This document shows, piece by piece, positions 23,869-34,136 of a DNA stretch of 64,000 nt (the stretch's first letter is position 1; the number at the start of each line of letters is the position of its first letter). The notes beneath the pieces are model-generated. The model saw nothing but the letters and a program-made list of their open reading frames with translations, was not told the origin of the DNA and made no database searches. Position numbers and translations under genes: made by a program. The stretch is from positions 1,054,001 to 1,118,000 of the forward strand of contig NZ_FNVX01000006.1 in assembly GCF_900104585.1 (NCBI RefSeq), read 5' to 3'. Source of the stretch: Bacteroides ihuae. GTDB lineage: Bacteria; Bacteroidota; Bacteroidia; Bacteroidales; Bacteroidaceae.

Positions 23869-26034
23869 ATGAAAAATAAATTATTTTATCTACTGATGCT
23901 CCTCTTTGCCATATCAACCTTTTCTTGTAAGGATGATGAGGTGGTCAGCAGTGATGGTTACTCTTCCGAAAGAGAGTTCATGACGATGTTCCGTAAAGAT
24001 GACAATACGGGTAAGGGGGACTCTGACCCGTATCAATGTCAAACTGTTGATCTAAACGATATCCAGCTTTATTGGTATGGAGTGAAAGATTGTGCCGGTT
24101 ACGAGATTAAGATGGCTTTACAACCCAATGTTTCTTCAGGCTTAGCAAAAGACTGGGAAAATAAGGACTATATTTTGATTGATACGATTGTTGGTGCCGA
24201 AGTGACAGATCTTTTGATAAAAGACCTTCAATACAGTACCGAGTATCGTTTTGCCATTCGAACTCTTTCTACAAAAGGTGAAGGCTACCACTCTAAGTGG
24301 TATGGATATGGCAGTGGACGTCAGTGGGCTGACTATCTGGGGATCACAACTGGAGATAGATACAATGTGCCTGAAGTAATAGTAGTAAACGAAGTCACAA
24401 AGACCACTTTCCGTATCAACATCGACCGTGCTTATGCTACATCAGGTGATGACGGTACTTTCAAAACCAATTTTGAAGTTGATGAAAATGGCAATTTCGT
24501 GATTCAGACTATTTCGGTTGGAGCATCTCCTACTAATCCTGACGCAACCGTGGCGGAGAAATGGGTAAATTACACGATTACTTCCGCAGACTTTGAACGT
24601 GGCTATATTGACGTGGATGGTTTGCAAGAAAATAGTGTGTACGTAATTAATGCAGAGAATAAGAATATTCCTGTTCATTGGGATGCTATTTATAACACCT
24701 GCGTTATTCGTATGGATGGTGAATCTGGAGATCCTATTCTAGTTGAACATATCTGTGATCCCAACGACACCATTCCGGGAGCAACGAGTTATAATGCTTC
24801 ACGTCTTGATACCATTTTATCCAATTACAATAGCGATGCATCATTGGCTGAAGGTACTGTTTTTGAACTGGAAGGTGGAAAGACTTACTATTTTGCAACC
24901 AGTGTGTCGCTGTGTAAAGGTTTGACCCTTCGCACTAAAGCGGGAACTGGTCGCGCTAAAGTGCTAATGAATGGTATGTCTGCAATTAATGGAGTCTGTC
25001 AGGCAATGAACTTTATGTTTGGCCGTCAACCACAATCTGGCGAGCTTGGCGGTATCAACATTAAGTCGCTTATTTTCGAAGACATTGATTTTGATTGCCC
25101 GCTAGCAACAAATTATGGTGATGGCACTGCAACTGGTAACTATTTCATTAACATGTATTCTAACGGTATGGCAGTTACGCTCCAATCTTTTGAATTAAGA
25201 GATTGTACTTTCCAACGCATGATTCGTGGTTTCGTTCGTGTACAAGGTAGTAATCGTAAGAATTTTGAAAAATTTCTCGTTGAAGATTGCTTGTTTTATA
25301 ATTGCGGCTATTATGACAATACCGGTCGTGGTTATGCATGGATAGCCGGTGACGGTACTCCTTCTACAGGTAAGTCCAATATCTTCGAAAACATGATTTT
25401 CCGCAACAATACGTTTTATGATTCTCCGCGTACTTGCTTCTTTACTGATAATGGGAAGAGCCTTTCATGGCCTAGTAATATCCATTATAACATTACATTG
25501 GAAAACAATACCTTTGTAAATTACAGTACCCGTTCTTCCGGTCGTAAAATTTTCGACCTACGCTATTTGCCGGGTGGAAGTAAGATTACGGTGAAGAATA
25601 ACCTCTTCATTTTGACAAAGAAAGATGGTGATGATCGTAACTTGTACATGGAAGGTATGGATATCCGTCAGATAAATGGTTCAGGTGAGATTACATTCGA
25701 TATCGAAAAGAACTACTCAACGAATACGAACTTAATCAACGGAAGTATTTTCTCATCTTCTGGATTCAGCGCCAATAAGAACAGTGCTGGTTATTGGTCA
25801 GAATACAATCTTCCCGGTAAAGACGAGTTAGAAGTTCATTTGGGTGAAGTTGGAATTTCGCCGATTGATTTGATGGTAAGTCCGAATCCACCTCATATAA
25901 ATCTTGATCCAAATATGCACGAAGTAGACAATCTCGACGGTCTCTATTACAAGAATACCAATGTCGTTCGTAACCACGAAATTTACAAGCTTGGTATCGG
26001 TGACCCGAGATGGGCTAAGACTGTAATGCCTTAA
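23869..26034 (+). CDS. Surface lipoprotein with FnIII-like and right-handed beta-helix (DUF4957/DUF5123-type) domains
   Basis: 721 residues; lipoprotein signal MKNKLFYLLMLLFAISTFSC. Residues about 50-155 look like a fibronectin-III domain (IQLYWYGVKDCAGYEIKMAL, LQYSTEYRFAIRTLS). From about 340 on there is a beta-helix with repeated asparagine-ladder segments (FRNNTFYDS, LENNTFVNYS, VKNNLFIL), ending IGDPRWAK, the usual end of DUF5123-type proteins. Third gene of the SusCD operon, 21 bases after susD. Likely a glycan-binding surface protein; lyase activity cannot be excluded from the fold. Confidence 0.82.
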   Translation: MKNKLFYLLMLLFAISTFSCKDDEVVSSDGYSSEREFMTMFRKDDNTGKGDSDPYQCQTVDLNDIQLYWYGVKDCAGYEIKMALQPNVSSGLAKDWENKDYILIDTIVGAEVTDLLIKDLQYSTEYRFAIRTLSTKGEGYHSKWYGYGSGRQWADYLGITTGDRYNVPEVIVVNEVTKTTFRINIDRAYATSGDDGTFKTNFEVDENGNFVIQTISVGASPTNPDATVAEKWVNYTITSADFERGYIDVDGLQENSVYVINAENKNIPVHWDAIYNTCVIRMDGESGDPILVEHICDPNDTIPGATSYNASRLDTILSNYNSDASLAEGTVFELEGGKTYYFATSVSLCKGLTLRTKAGTGRAKVLMNGMSAINGVCQAMNFMFGRQPQSGELGGINIKSLIFEDIDFDCPLATNYGDGTATGNYFINMYSNGMAVTLQSFELRDCTFQRMIRGFVRVQGSNRKNFEKFLVEDCLFYNCGYYDNTGRGYAWIAGDGTPSTGKSNIFENMIFRNNTFYDSPRTCFFTDNGKSLSWPSNIHYNITLENNTFVNYSTRSSGRKIFDLRYLPGGSKITVKNNLFILTKKDGDDRNLYMEGMDIRQINGSGEITFDIEKNYSTNTNLINGSIFSSSGFSANKNSAGYWSEYNLPGKDELEVHLGEVGISPIDLMVSPNPPHINLDPNMHEVDNLDGLYYKNTNVVRNHEIYKLGIGDPRWAKTVMP

Positions 26035-26077
26035 AACAGCATATAGATAAAAATGTGAGATTTTATTGAATATTTTT

Positions 26078-26123
26078 AAATAGAGGGTGTTTTGGTTTTA
26101 TATATCAATGCACCCTCTATTTT
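26078..26123 (+). terminator. Terminator after the SusCD operon
   Basis: AAATAGAGGGTG (26078-26089) pairs with CACCCTCTATTT (26111-26122), preceded and followed by A and T runs. It separates the SusCD operon from the pectate lyase gene, which may therefore have its own promoter, although none was recognised in 26124-26250. Confidence 0.85.
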
Positions 26124-26250
26124 GAAAGCTAATAAATGGTTGAATCAAAAGATTGCGCTGATTTCCATCTCAAAAAATGTATGAATTTATTTAATGTAAG
26201 TAAATTAGGTGATTCGAGATGATGGTAATGTGGTATTTAAATGAAAAATT

Positions 26251-27843
26251 ATGTGTAAATATAGTTGCTACAAAGTGATTTTATGTTTGCTTGTTTTCCC
26301 TTCGTTTCTTAGGGGAGCATGCGCAGAGAGAATTTGGTTTTCGTCTGGATATTCTTCTGAAAAATTGGCGACAAATTTTGAAATAGGGGAAGATCTATTA
26401 GCTTTCCCTGGTGCCGAAGGTTTTGGAATGCATACCACTGGTGGACGTGGCGGGAAGGTATATCATGTAATAACGCTTGAAGATAGTAACAAAAAAGGAA
26501 CATTGCGGTATGCCTTATCACAGAAAGGACCACGTACTGTTATTTTTGATGTAGCTGGGACAATTTTTCTTGCAAATAAGTTGGATATCAGTACTGGTGA
26601 TTTAACTATTGCCGGGCAAACAGCCCCGGGACAAGGTATTTGTATTGCAAGATATCCAGTGACTATTAGTTCTAATAATATTATTATCCGGTATTTGCGC
26701 TTTCGGGTTGGTAATGAAGGCGGAGATGAACCCGATGGACTCGGAGGCATAGAAAATGAAAATGTTATCATTGATCATTGTTCCGTCAGTTGGTCTGTTG
26801 ATGAATGCTGTTCTGTGTATGGAGGTGAAAACTTAACAGTTCAGTGGTGTATTGTCTCTGAGAGTCTTCGTTCTTCAGGACATAGTAAGGGCAAGCATGG
26901 ATATGGTGGTAATTGGGGTGGAGCAGGAGCTTCTTTTCATCATAACTTGATGGCCCATCATGAGAGTCGGGTTCCTCGGCTTGGTCCTCGGCCTGCTACA
27001 CAACAGAACGAATATATGGATCTACGGAATAACGTATTCTATAATTGGGCTGGGAATGGATGTTATGGAGGTGAAGGAATGAAAGTAAATATTATTAATA
27101 ATTACTATAAACCTGGTCCGGCAACTCCTAAAAAAGGGAATATTAGACATCGAATTGCTTCCATTGGCATACGTACTACAAAATATTGCACAAGATCGGA
27201 TGGCACTTTTAATGCATGGAAACTGATGGAGCATGTATGGGGAAAATTTTATGTGCAAGGAAATTTTATGGAAGGTTCGGAAGAAGTGACCAATGATAAT
27301 TGGACAAAAGGCATTTATGAGCAAATAGACAACGCTTCGTGTGATGGGCTATTTTCATCAATTACCCGAGATACAATTCGTTTAAATGGACCATTAATAG
27401 TCGATTCTGTTACAACCCATACTGCGAAGCAAGCATTTGAAAAAGTGCTGTTGTATGCCGGATGTTCTAAGTGGAGAGATATTATTGACGAAAGGATTGT
27501 TAAAGAAACACGCGATGGAACTGCTACATATGTGGGTAGCAAATCTATTGATGCCAATCAGGTTCCCGGGTTAATTGATAACCCTGCTGATGTAATGCCC
27601 GAAGGGAGTGTTAGTCCATGGCCCCAATTAAGTAACGGTGGAGTTAGTGCAGATGACTTAAAGGATTCTGATGGTGATGGTATACCAAACTTTTGGGAGG
27701 TGAAAAATAGCCTAAATCCTAATCAGGTTTCTGATGGTGTTGCTATTTCCTTGAGTAAGATAGGATATACGAATCTAGAAGTTTACTTGAATAGCCTTGT
27801 TGAGCATACTACGGCAATGCAAAATGGCTTGGGTAAACCATAG
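26251..27843 (+). CDS. Secreted PL1-family pectate lyase
   Basis: 530 residues. Right-handed beta-helix of PL1 type: AFPGAEGFGMHTTGGRGGKV at about 50-69, RTVIFDVAGTIFLANKLDIS, the turn TIAGQTAPGQGICIARYPVT, IIDHCSVSWSVDECCSVYG (calcium ligands), and HHESRVPRLGPR with the catalytic Arg region near 230-240. A C-terminal DSDGDGIPNFWEVKN is a calcium-binding thrombospondin-3-like repeat. The start region KVILCLLVFPSFLRGACAER is a signal peptide. It would cut polygalacturonate by beta-elimination, giving 4,5-unsaturated products that feed KduI/KduD. Confidence 0.93.
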   Translation: MCKYSCYKVILCLLVFPSFLRGACAERIWFSSGYSSEKLATNFEIGEDLLAFPGAEGFGMHTTGGRGGKVYHVITLEDSNKKGTLRYALSQKGPRTVIFDVAGTIFLANKLDISTGDLTIAGQTAPGQGICIARYPVTISSNNIIIRYLRFRVGNEGGDEPDGLGGIENENVIIDHCSVSWSVDECCSVYGGENLTVQWCIVSESLRSSGHSKGKHGYGGNWGGAGASFHHNLMAHHESRVPRLGPRPATQQNEYMDLRNNVFYNWAGNGCYGGEGMKVNIINNYYKPGPATPKKGNIRHRIASIGIRTTKYCTRSDGTFNAWKLMEHVWGKFYVQGNFMEGSEEVTNDNWTKGIYEQIDNASCDGLFSSITRDTIRLNGPLIVDSVTTHTAKQAFEKVLLYAGCSKWRDIIDERIVKETRDGTATYVGSKSIDANQVPGLIDNPADVMPEGSVSPWPQLSNGGVSADDLKDSDGDGIPNFWEVKNSLNPNQVSDGVAISLSKIGYTNLEVYLNSLVEHTTAMQNGLGKP

Positions 27844-27915
27844 CAATTTGAGGTTCTTTAGATATAGCCAGATTTGAAATGCTACTATTGTTGATTATTC
27901 TAATTTCTTATCATT

Positions 27916-27985
27916 AAAAAAGATGCTGTTGATGCGCGCAAACGAAGTATTCTTTCGATGGAAACATCCAATGTTGCATCTTTTT
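27916..27985. terminator. Bidirectional terminator between pectate lyase and hybrid regulator genes
   Basis: AAAAAAGATGC (27916-27926) pairs with GCATCTTTTT (27976-27985), with a smaller inner CGAA/TTCG stem. A runs on the left and T runs on the right make it able to stop transcription from both convergent genes. Confidence 0.7.
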
Positions 27986-27996
27986 CTGATTATGAA

Positions 27997-30900
27997 TTAT
28001 TGCTTTTCATGTAATCTATCTTTATATTCTGAAGGGGTGATTCCCATTTGTTTTTTGAAACACTTACTGAAATACTTAGGATCATTGAATCCCGTCATGT
28101 ATGCGACTTGTGAGAAATTTAATTCATCAGTTTCTATAAGTTGTGCGGCACGTTTTATCCGTATCTCACGTATGAAATCGACAGGTGAAAGGCCTACGAT
28201 GGATTTTAACTTTCTGTAAAAAACTGTACGGCTTAGCATTAGATTCTCGGCTATTTCGTCTATTGTCAGCTCAGAGTTGTCCATTTGCTCTTCTATAAAT
28301 ATCATGATTTGTTTAATAAATTCGTCGTCATAAGAGGTGACTTTTGGTGTAGAGGGAGAAAATGCACTTGATGTTTTTTTTATCTTATTGTTGGAGAAAT
28401 TAGCCATATACATTTCTTGAAGAAGCTTTCGTTGCTTAAGTAAAGATATTATTCGTACTTTAAGGTAGGATGAGCTAAATGGTTTGGTGATGTAATCGTC
28501 AATGCCTTGCTCAAGTCCTGTAATACGGTCATCCAGCGAAGACTTTGCTGATAATAAGATAATTGGTATGTGACAAATATTATGATTTTCTTTTATTCTT
28601 TTTACCATATCGAGTCCATCCATAATTGGCATCATTACGTCACTGATAATTAGATCAGGAATAAACTGCAAGGCTTTTTCTACTCCTTCCTGTCCATTGG
28701 AAGCTTCAACTATTTGGTAGTTTGTATTAAGAATATCCCGAAGGAAACTTCTTAAATCATTGTTGTCTTCTACGATTAAGATAGAAAACTCTTCTTCATT
28801 GCAATGAGGGCAATTTATCAACTCTTTATTGTATTCGAGCTGTGCATGAGGCTGGTTATTTGTTTCGATACTATCGCTCATTATGAACTCTGCTTGCTCG
28901 TCAGCCTCATAGATATCTCGGCCCAATGGTAGCTTTACAGTGAATTCACTACCTTTACCTAATTCGCTTTTCACCTGTATGTTTCCATGATGCAGTTCGA
29001 TCAATTCTTTGGCTAATGAAAGTCCGATACCCGATGAAGGTTGTAGTATATTGCTTTTGGCTAGTGTTTCGAAGCGTTGGAAAAGAGAGATCAATTTACT
29101 AGGCTCTATTCCCTTTCCTTCGTCCGTCACTGAAATGGAAAAACAATTTTGTTCGCTGCTTAATTTTATCAGGACCGATTTATCATAAGGAGTATATTTG
29201 AATGCATTAGAGAGTAAATTAAAGAGTATTTTTTCGAATTTATCTCTGTCAATCCATGCATATATGCTTTTCTCATCTGTTTGTAGGCCATAGTTTATCT
29301 GCTTCTCTTCAGCTATCAGACTAAAATGTTCCATCACTTTTTTCAATAATGCAGATACTTCTGTTTCTTCTATGAACAGTTTCATTTTTTTGTTTTGAAT
29401 TTTTCTGAAATCTAAAATCTGATTTACCAAACGCAACATGCGTTCCGTGTTTTTCTGTACTAGAGTAAGGTGCTTACGTGCTTTCAGAGAAAGCTCTTCG
29501 AATTCTAATACCTCGTTGACAGGACTTGAAATCAGCGTTAGCGGTGTGCGAAGCTCATGAGAGATATCTGTGAAAAATTTTAATTTGATATCAGATAGGT
29601 GTTGTTCTATGTTTACTTGATGCCGTAATCGATATATATAAAATTGTATGTGAACAACGGTTAATGTAAAGCACGTGAATAGAAATGCGTATAATATCCA
29701 AGCCCAATAAGTTTCCCAAAATGTAGGCAAAACGTGTATGGATAAACAGTGAATATTGTTGACCCATACTCCGTCGCCGTTAGTAGAACGTACTTGTAGC
29801 TCATATTTGCCAGGAGGTAGGTTAATGTAGTTGGCGGTACGGGCTTTATCGACATAGTTCCAGTTTTCTTCCAAACCTTTTAATTTGTATGCATAGTTTA
29901 TTTCATCAGGATTTGTATAGTCGATAGCTGCAAATTGAAAAGTGACATTTCTTTCTGAAGGATTTAATGATAATACGTTCAAATTTTCCAAGGAAGATCT
30001 TTGAGTTTTTCCTTGAATTTTTAGTCTTGTAAATACGATGTTGGGAATGTAATGACTCTTTCTCATTTTATCAGCATTTACTATTAGTATACCCATATCT
30101 GTTCCAAAAAGTAGCTGATTATTGGATATTAAAAGTGAAGGTGCTTCGGATAGATTAAATTCTTGCTGCATAAGCTTAGAGCCAAAATTATCGAATAATT
30201 CACGTTTTGGGTCGAATCTGGATAAGCTGTTTTCGGATACAGTCCACAAATAACCGTGAGCATCTTCAGATATGGATAATACTAGATCGGAATCTAGGCC
30301 ATTTTCTATCGTATAATGTTTAAATTGGATAAAGTCAGTGAGTAGGCTATTTGACAGAACTTTGTTGATTCCACCTGTTAATGTTGCAATATACGTTACG
30401 TTTCTGCTATCTGTAAAGGAGTACATAACGTCATTGCTACTAAGGCTTGATGCAACTCTGGGCATGCGAACGTTTCGGTAGAACTTAATTTCTTCAGGTT
30501 GCCTGAATTGTTCAGAGAATGTTATTAATCCATCTGTAGTCGCAATAAGAATTACCCCTTTAGATGTCTTACTGATATGCCTTATGCGCATTCCATGCTC
30601 ATCCGGGTAGTTTTTTAAAAGGTTGCCACTATGCAGGAATTTCAAGTTGCTATGTTGATCCTCCTGTAATAGGTTTAATCCTCCTCCATAGGACCCTAGC
30701 CAAATATGCCCTTTATTGTCTTGGCAAATGCTGTATATGCTATTATGACTAATGCTGTATGGATCGTTTTCTTGATGTAAGTACTGTTTGATTTCAAATT
30801 GATTTAGACTTTTTGCATTTAGTTTGAATAAACCATCTTTTTTTGTTCCCATCCATATCGTTCCCTTATTATCGGCAAATATGCAGTAGACATTTCGTCC

Positions 30901-32346
30901 AAAAGAGGTTTTTGTATTGCTAATTGCTCCTTTGGCATTTAAGAATCCAAACAAAGAACCATCTTGGTTGAGGATGCGTATTGTACCACTCTTAGAAGCA
31001 ACCCATATTCTTTTCAAAGAATCTTTGAAAAAACAACGTATTTCATATTTGGGGTCGATCAATTTTAGATCATAGGTGTGAGGAAAGAAAGAAATTTGTT
31101 GTACGCCTCTATTGCAAGATAGCCAGCAATTTCCTTGATAATCAATGTAATAATTTCGTATGTTAGGTGCGAAAATTGATTGAGGATTTCCTGGATCGGT
31201 CATAAATGAATTTAGTTTGTTTGAGTCAGAGTCAAAATAAGAAAAATTGCCATTTGTAGGTATTACCCAGACGGTTCCGAGTTTGTCTTCAAAAATCATT
31301 TTTCTATTTTTTCGTTCATATTTAATAACTTCTTCTGCTGGTGTCTCCATGTGGGTTACGTTGCCTGTATGGATGTTGAGTCGGACTATTCCAGGGGATT
31401 TTGTAAACATCCAAACGTATCCTTTACTATCTTTGAAGACATATTTTATGTTATTGATCGTTTGCGAGGGTGTCCGGATATCGTATAGTTTATACTGAGC
31501 ATCTCTCATGTTCATTGTTAGTAATCCGTTATTTGTTCCTAATAGGAGAGAACCGTCATTTGTTTGTTCAACTGTATTAATCTTACTAACTTCGTCGGGA
31601 AGTTTTATAAATTTTAATTGCTGTGTGACAATGTTGTAAATCGCTATTCTAGCTGACGAGGACACAAGGAAGATAGAGCCGCCGTATTCTTTAATAAATT
31701 GGAAAGGGAAATCGCTTCCAATCTTTTTTTTACCGATTATATTAACGCCTTTATTGGTAAGTATCCATTCATCGCATTGAGAGTCTTCATAAATGGAAAT
31801 AATATTGTCGCCTTTCAAAGTTTGATTATACGTTCCATATTGCAATATTCCTTTGCCCTTTTTGCACAAACGATCGTCCATTCTAAATGCATTTCCCCCT
31901 TTGCAAACGATCCAACTAACACCTTTAGTCAATGGATATACTGATATAACATTGTATGTTTGCTGTTGTAGCTTCTCAATAGGTAACAATATATCTGCGA
32001 ACTTTTCTTTGGCTGTATCAAATAAGTAAATTCTGTTGTCGTAGGTCTGACACCAAATATCGTTATACTTAGTCTTCCAGATATAAGAAATGCGATTACT
32101 GGTTAGGGTGCATCCGTCACCTGGAAGTGCTTTGTAGTTTTTAAATTCATATCCGTCATATCTATTCAGTCCGCTCCAAGTACTAAGCCAAATATACCCT
32201 TTTTGATCTTGTAAGATGTTCGTGACAATGCCCTGGGCCAAACCGTTATTAACAGTAAATTGTTTGATTTTACATAATGGTTGGGCGATGACTGTCATGC
32301 AATGGATCATAAAGAATGCGCACGAAAAGGATAAGTGTTTGTTCAT
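27997..32346 (-). CDS. Hybrid two-component system regulator (HTCS)
   Basis: 1449 residues spanning the inner membrane. Signal peptide (MNKHLSFSCAFFMIHCMTVI, AQ); periplasmic two-propeller sensor with repeated GxIWLST/GxVWxxT motifs (about 25-790); Y_Y_Y domain (YAYKLKGLEENWNYVD, about 815-870); membrane segment about 882-905; histidine kinase FFTDISHELRTPLTLI with His near 930 and ATPase FNLLSNAFKYTP/DEGKGIEP; receiver ILIVEDNNDLRS with phospho-acceptor in LIISDVMMPIMDG near 1236; AraC-type DNA-binding domain about 1345-1445. It would sense a pectin fragment and activate the adjacent SusCD/PL1 genes. Confidence 0.97.
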   Translation of the reverse strand: MNKHLSFSCAFFMIHCMTVIAQPLCKIKQFTVNNGLAQGIVTNILQDQKGYIWLSTWSGLNRYDGYEFKNYKALPGDGCTLTSNRISYIWKTKYNDIWCQTYDNRIYLFDTAKEKFADILLPIEKLQQQTYNVISVYPLTKGVSWIVCKGGNAFRMDDRLCKKGKGILQYGTYNQTLKGDNIISIYEDSQCDEWILTNKGVNIIGKKKIGSDFPFQFIKEYGGSIFLVSSSARIAIYNIVTQQLKFIKLPDEVSKINTVEQTNDGSLLLGTNNGLLTMNMRDAQYKLYDIRTPSQTINNIKYVFKDSKGYVWMFTKSPGIVRLNIHTGNVTHMETPAEEVIKYERKNRKMIFEDKLGTVWVIPTNGNFSYFDSDSNKLNSFMTDPGNPQSIFAPNIRNYYIDYQGNCWLSCNRGVQQISFFPHTYDLKLIDPKYEIRCFFKDSLKRIWVASKSGTIRILNQDGSLFGFLNAKGAISNTKTSFGRNVYCIFADNKGTIWMGTKKDGLFKLNAKSLNQFEIKQYLHQENDPYSISHNSIYSICQDNKGHIWLGSYGGGLNLLQEDQHSNLKFLHSGNLLKNYPDEHGMRIRHISKTSKGVILIATTDGLITFSEQFRQPEEIKFYRNVRMPRVASSLSSNDVMYSFTDSRNVTYIATLTGGINKVLSNSLLTDFIQFKHYTIENGLDSDLVLSISEDAHGYLWTVSENSLSRFDPKRELFDNFGSKLMQQEFNLSEAPSLLISNNQLLFGTDMGILIVNADKMRKSHYIPNIVFTRLKIQGKTQRSSLENLNVLSLNPSERNVTFQFAAIDYTNPDEINYAYKLKGLEENWNYVDKARTANYINLPPGKYELQVRSTNGDGVWVNNIHCLSIHVLPTFWETYWAWILYAFLFTCFTLTVVHIQFYIYRLRHQVNIEQHLSDIKLKFFTDISHELRTPLTLISSPVNEVLEFEELSLKARKHLTLVQKNTERMLRLVNQILDFRKIQNKKMKLFIEETEVSALLKKVMEHFSLIAEEKQINYGLQTDEKSIYAWIDRDKFEKILFNLLSNAFKYTPYDKSVLIKLSSEQNCFSISVTDEGKGIEPSKLISLFQRFETLAKSNILQPSSGIGLSLAKELIELHHGNIQVKSELGKGSEFTVKLPLGRDIYEADEQAEFIMSDSIETNNQPHAQLEYNKELINCPHCNEEEFSILIVEDNNDLRSFLRDILNTNYQIVEASNGQEGVEKALQFIPDLIISDVMMPIMDGLDMVKRIKENHNICHIPIILLSAKSSLDDRITGLEQGIDDYITKPFSSSYLKVRIISLLKQRKLLQEMYMANFSNNKIKKTSSAFSPSTPKVTSYDDEFIKQIMIFIEEQMDNSELTIDEIAENLMLSRTVFYRKLKSIVGLSPVDFIREIRIKRAAQLIETDELNFSQVAYMTGFNDPKYFSKCFKKQMGITPSEYKDRLHEKQ

Positions 32347-32526
32347 AGTAAGGTCTCTTTGGTATTGCTGAAGTAAAAATACAATAATCAGATTAAATAT
32401 ACGATGTAGCGTCTTTAATTGAACAGATAATACGAATTTTTACTCGTATTTTACTCCTAGCATCCTCTTTATTGAATGGATGTTCCTTTAAAACTTTTAG
32501 TACTAAATGTTTTGCTACTTATTTTG
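32347..32526. other. Spacer between queG and the HTCS gene
   Basis: This 180-base A/T-rich stretch upstream of the HTCS gene contains the inverted repeat AATACGA (32429-32435)/TCGTATT (32444-32450), which may end queG transcription. No exact promoter box was recognised. Confidence 0.4.
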
Positions 32527-33516
32527 CTAGATCTGATTCGTAGACTCTGCTGCTTCAATATTCCTCTGCAAACCGGAATATTTTGCTCGCTTTACGGCGC
32601 TTCCCTTGAAGAGGGTGCGATATTGCTCTTCGGTTAGTGTTTGCCATTCTTCTTTACTCATTTGAATAAAGTCTTGGCTGGGCTTTAGTTCAGGGGTGGT
32701 GCAAGGGGTGGCAAAGCGAGTCCAGGGGCAGACGCGTTGGCATTCGTCACATCCATAGATTCTGCCATCCATTTTAGACGCATATTGCGGTGGGATTTCG
32801 CTGCGGTTCTCGATAGTAAGATAGGATAAGCATTTAGTGGCATTGAGCTTATAAAGAGCTTCAAAAGCTTGCGTAGGGCAGGCTTGTTGGCAACGATTAC
32901 AATTGCCGCAACGATTTTTCTGTGGGGTGTCATAAGCCAACTCTATGTCGATGAAGAGTTCTCCCAAAAAGAAAGTGGATCCTGCCCGAGGGATGATAAG
33001 TTGAGTGTTTTTGCCTATCCACCCGAGCCCTGCACGCCAAGCCCAGTAGCGATCTAGTACGGGAGCAGTATCACAGAAGACGCGGCCGTTTACGGGGCAG
33101 ATTTGTTCGTTGATATAGGCGAAGAGTGTGCTCATTTTCTCTCGCATCACGTCATGGTAATCTTTGCCATAGGCATACCAGGCAAATTGATACTGATCTT
33201 TGTGTAATTGTTGTTGTGGGTAGTAATTGAGAGCTAAGGAGACGATACTACGGGTTCCTTCCACTAATAGGCGTGGGTCGCATCGTTTCTCCAGATTGTT
33301 CTCCATATATGCCATCTCTCCTTGGTAACCTGCTGATAGCCACTCTTTGAAATGTTGTTCCGCTTCGGGTGTTATGGGTTCGGCTGGTGCTATGCCACAT
33401 GCAGAAAAGCCGAGGCGTAAGGCTTCGGCTTTTATCTGGTTGGTATATTTATCTCGAATTGAAACGGCCGTTTCATTAAAGGTTGTCGAGACTTGCACTG
33501 CTTTTTTAGCTTCCAT
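32527..33516 (-). CDS. queG: Epoxyqueuosine reductase
   Basis: Last step of queuosine synthesis in tRNA: reduces epoxyqueuosine to queuosine using cobalamin and two 4Fe-4S clusters. 329 residues. Cluster motifs CGNCNRCQQACPTQAF near residue 202 and CDECQRVCPW near 254 are complete. The DUF1730-type N-terminal half (LGFSACGIAPAEPITPEAEQ, YQGEMAYMENNLEKR) is present, as is GLGWIGKNTQLI. It begins 10 bases after the deacetylase gene, in one operon with it and the DUF2723 gene. Confidence 0.95.
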   Translation of the reverse strand: MEAKKAVQVSTTFNETAVSIRDKYTNQIKAEALRLGFSACGIAPAEPITPEAEQHFKEWLSAGYQGEMAYMENNLEKRCDPRLLVEGTRSIVSLALNYYPQQQLHKDQYQFAWYAYGKDYHDVMREKMSTLFAYINEQICPVNGRVFCDTAPVLDRYWAWRAGLGWIGKNTQLIIPRAGSTFFLGELFIDIELAYDTPQKNRCGNCNRCQQACPTQAFEALYKLNATKCLSYLTIENRSEIPPQYASKMDGRIYGCDECQRVCPWTRFATPCTTPELKPSQDFIQMSKEEWQTLTEEQYRTLFKGSAVKRAKYSGLQRNIEAAESTNQI

Positions 33517-33526
33517 GATGTTTACG

Positions 33527-34135
33527 CTATAAAAGTTTGAACTCGTATCCTTCTTCTTTTAGGAATTCAATTGAGCGTGGCAAGGCATACTGAATATTGT
33601 TCCACGATTTCAAAGAGTCATGAAATGTAATAATGGAGCCGTTACGGGCATATCTCATTACATTAGCTAACACTTGAGGGCCACGAAGTTTCTTACTGTA
33701 GTCGCGTGTCACTAAATCCCACATTACTATCTTGTATCGACGCTTCAGTGCTAGATATTGCATCCAGCGCATGTGCCCATGTGGAGGGCGAAAAAGATCT
33801 GTTTGCATCACTTCGTTTGCCTTATCTGCATTGGCCATGTAGTTCTTTGTCAGAAATTCAAATCCGCGGATGTGGTTAAAGGTATGATTGCCAATACGGT
33901 GACCTCGCTCCACTACCATATTATATTCTTCTGGGTGCTTACGTACATTATCGCCTACCATAAAAAATGTGGCTTTAATGTCATGTTTATCAAGAAGCTC
34001 GAGTACCCAAGGTGTTACTTCGGGAATGGGCCCGTCATCAAAAGTCAGGTATACTGCTTTTTCATTTGGGTCCATTCGCCATAGTGCACACGGATACAGA
34101 GCTCGGAAAAATTGCGGTGGTTGCTCTATAAACAT
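33527..34135 (-). CDS. NodB-type polysaccharide deacetylase family protein
   Basis: 202 residues. NodB homology motifs: VYLTFDDGPIPEVTPWVLEL (first Asp pair, about residue 30), RGHRIGNHTFNHIRGF (metal His), LFRPPHGHMRW (Arg-Pro-Pro) and SIITFHDSLKSW (last His). It removes N- or O-acyl groups from a sugar polymer; the substrate is unknown. It has no clear signal peptide. It begins one base after the DUF2723 gene stop, so translation is probably coupled. Confidence 0.9.
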   Translation of the reverse strand: MFIEQPPQFFRALYPCALWRMDPNEKAVYLTFDDGPIPEVTPWVLELLDKHDIKATFFMVGDNVRKHPEEYNMVVERGHRIGNHTFNHIRGFEFLTKNYMANADKANEVMQTDLFRPPHGHMRWMQYLALKRRYKIVMWDLVTRDYSKKLRGPQVLANVMRYARNGSIITFHDSLKSWNNIQYALPRSIEFLKEEGYEFKLL

Positions 34136-34136
34136 T

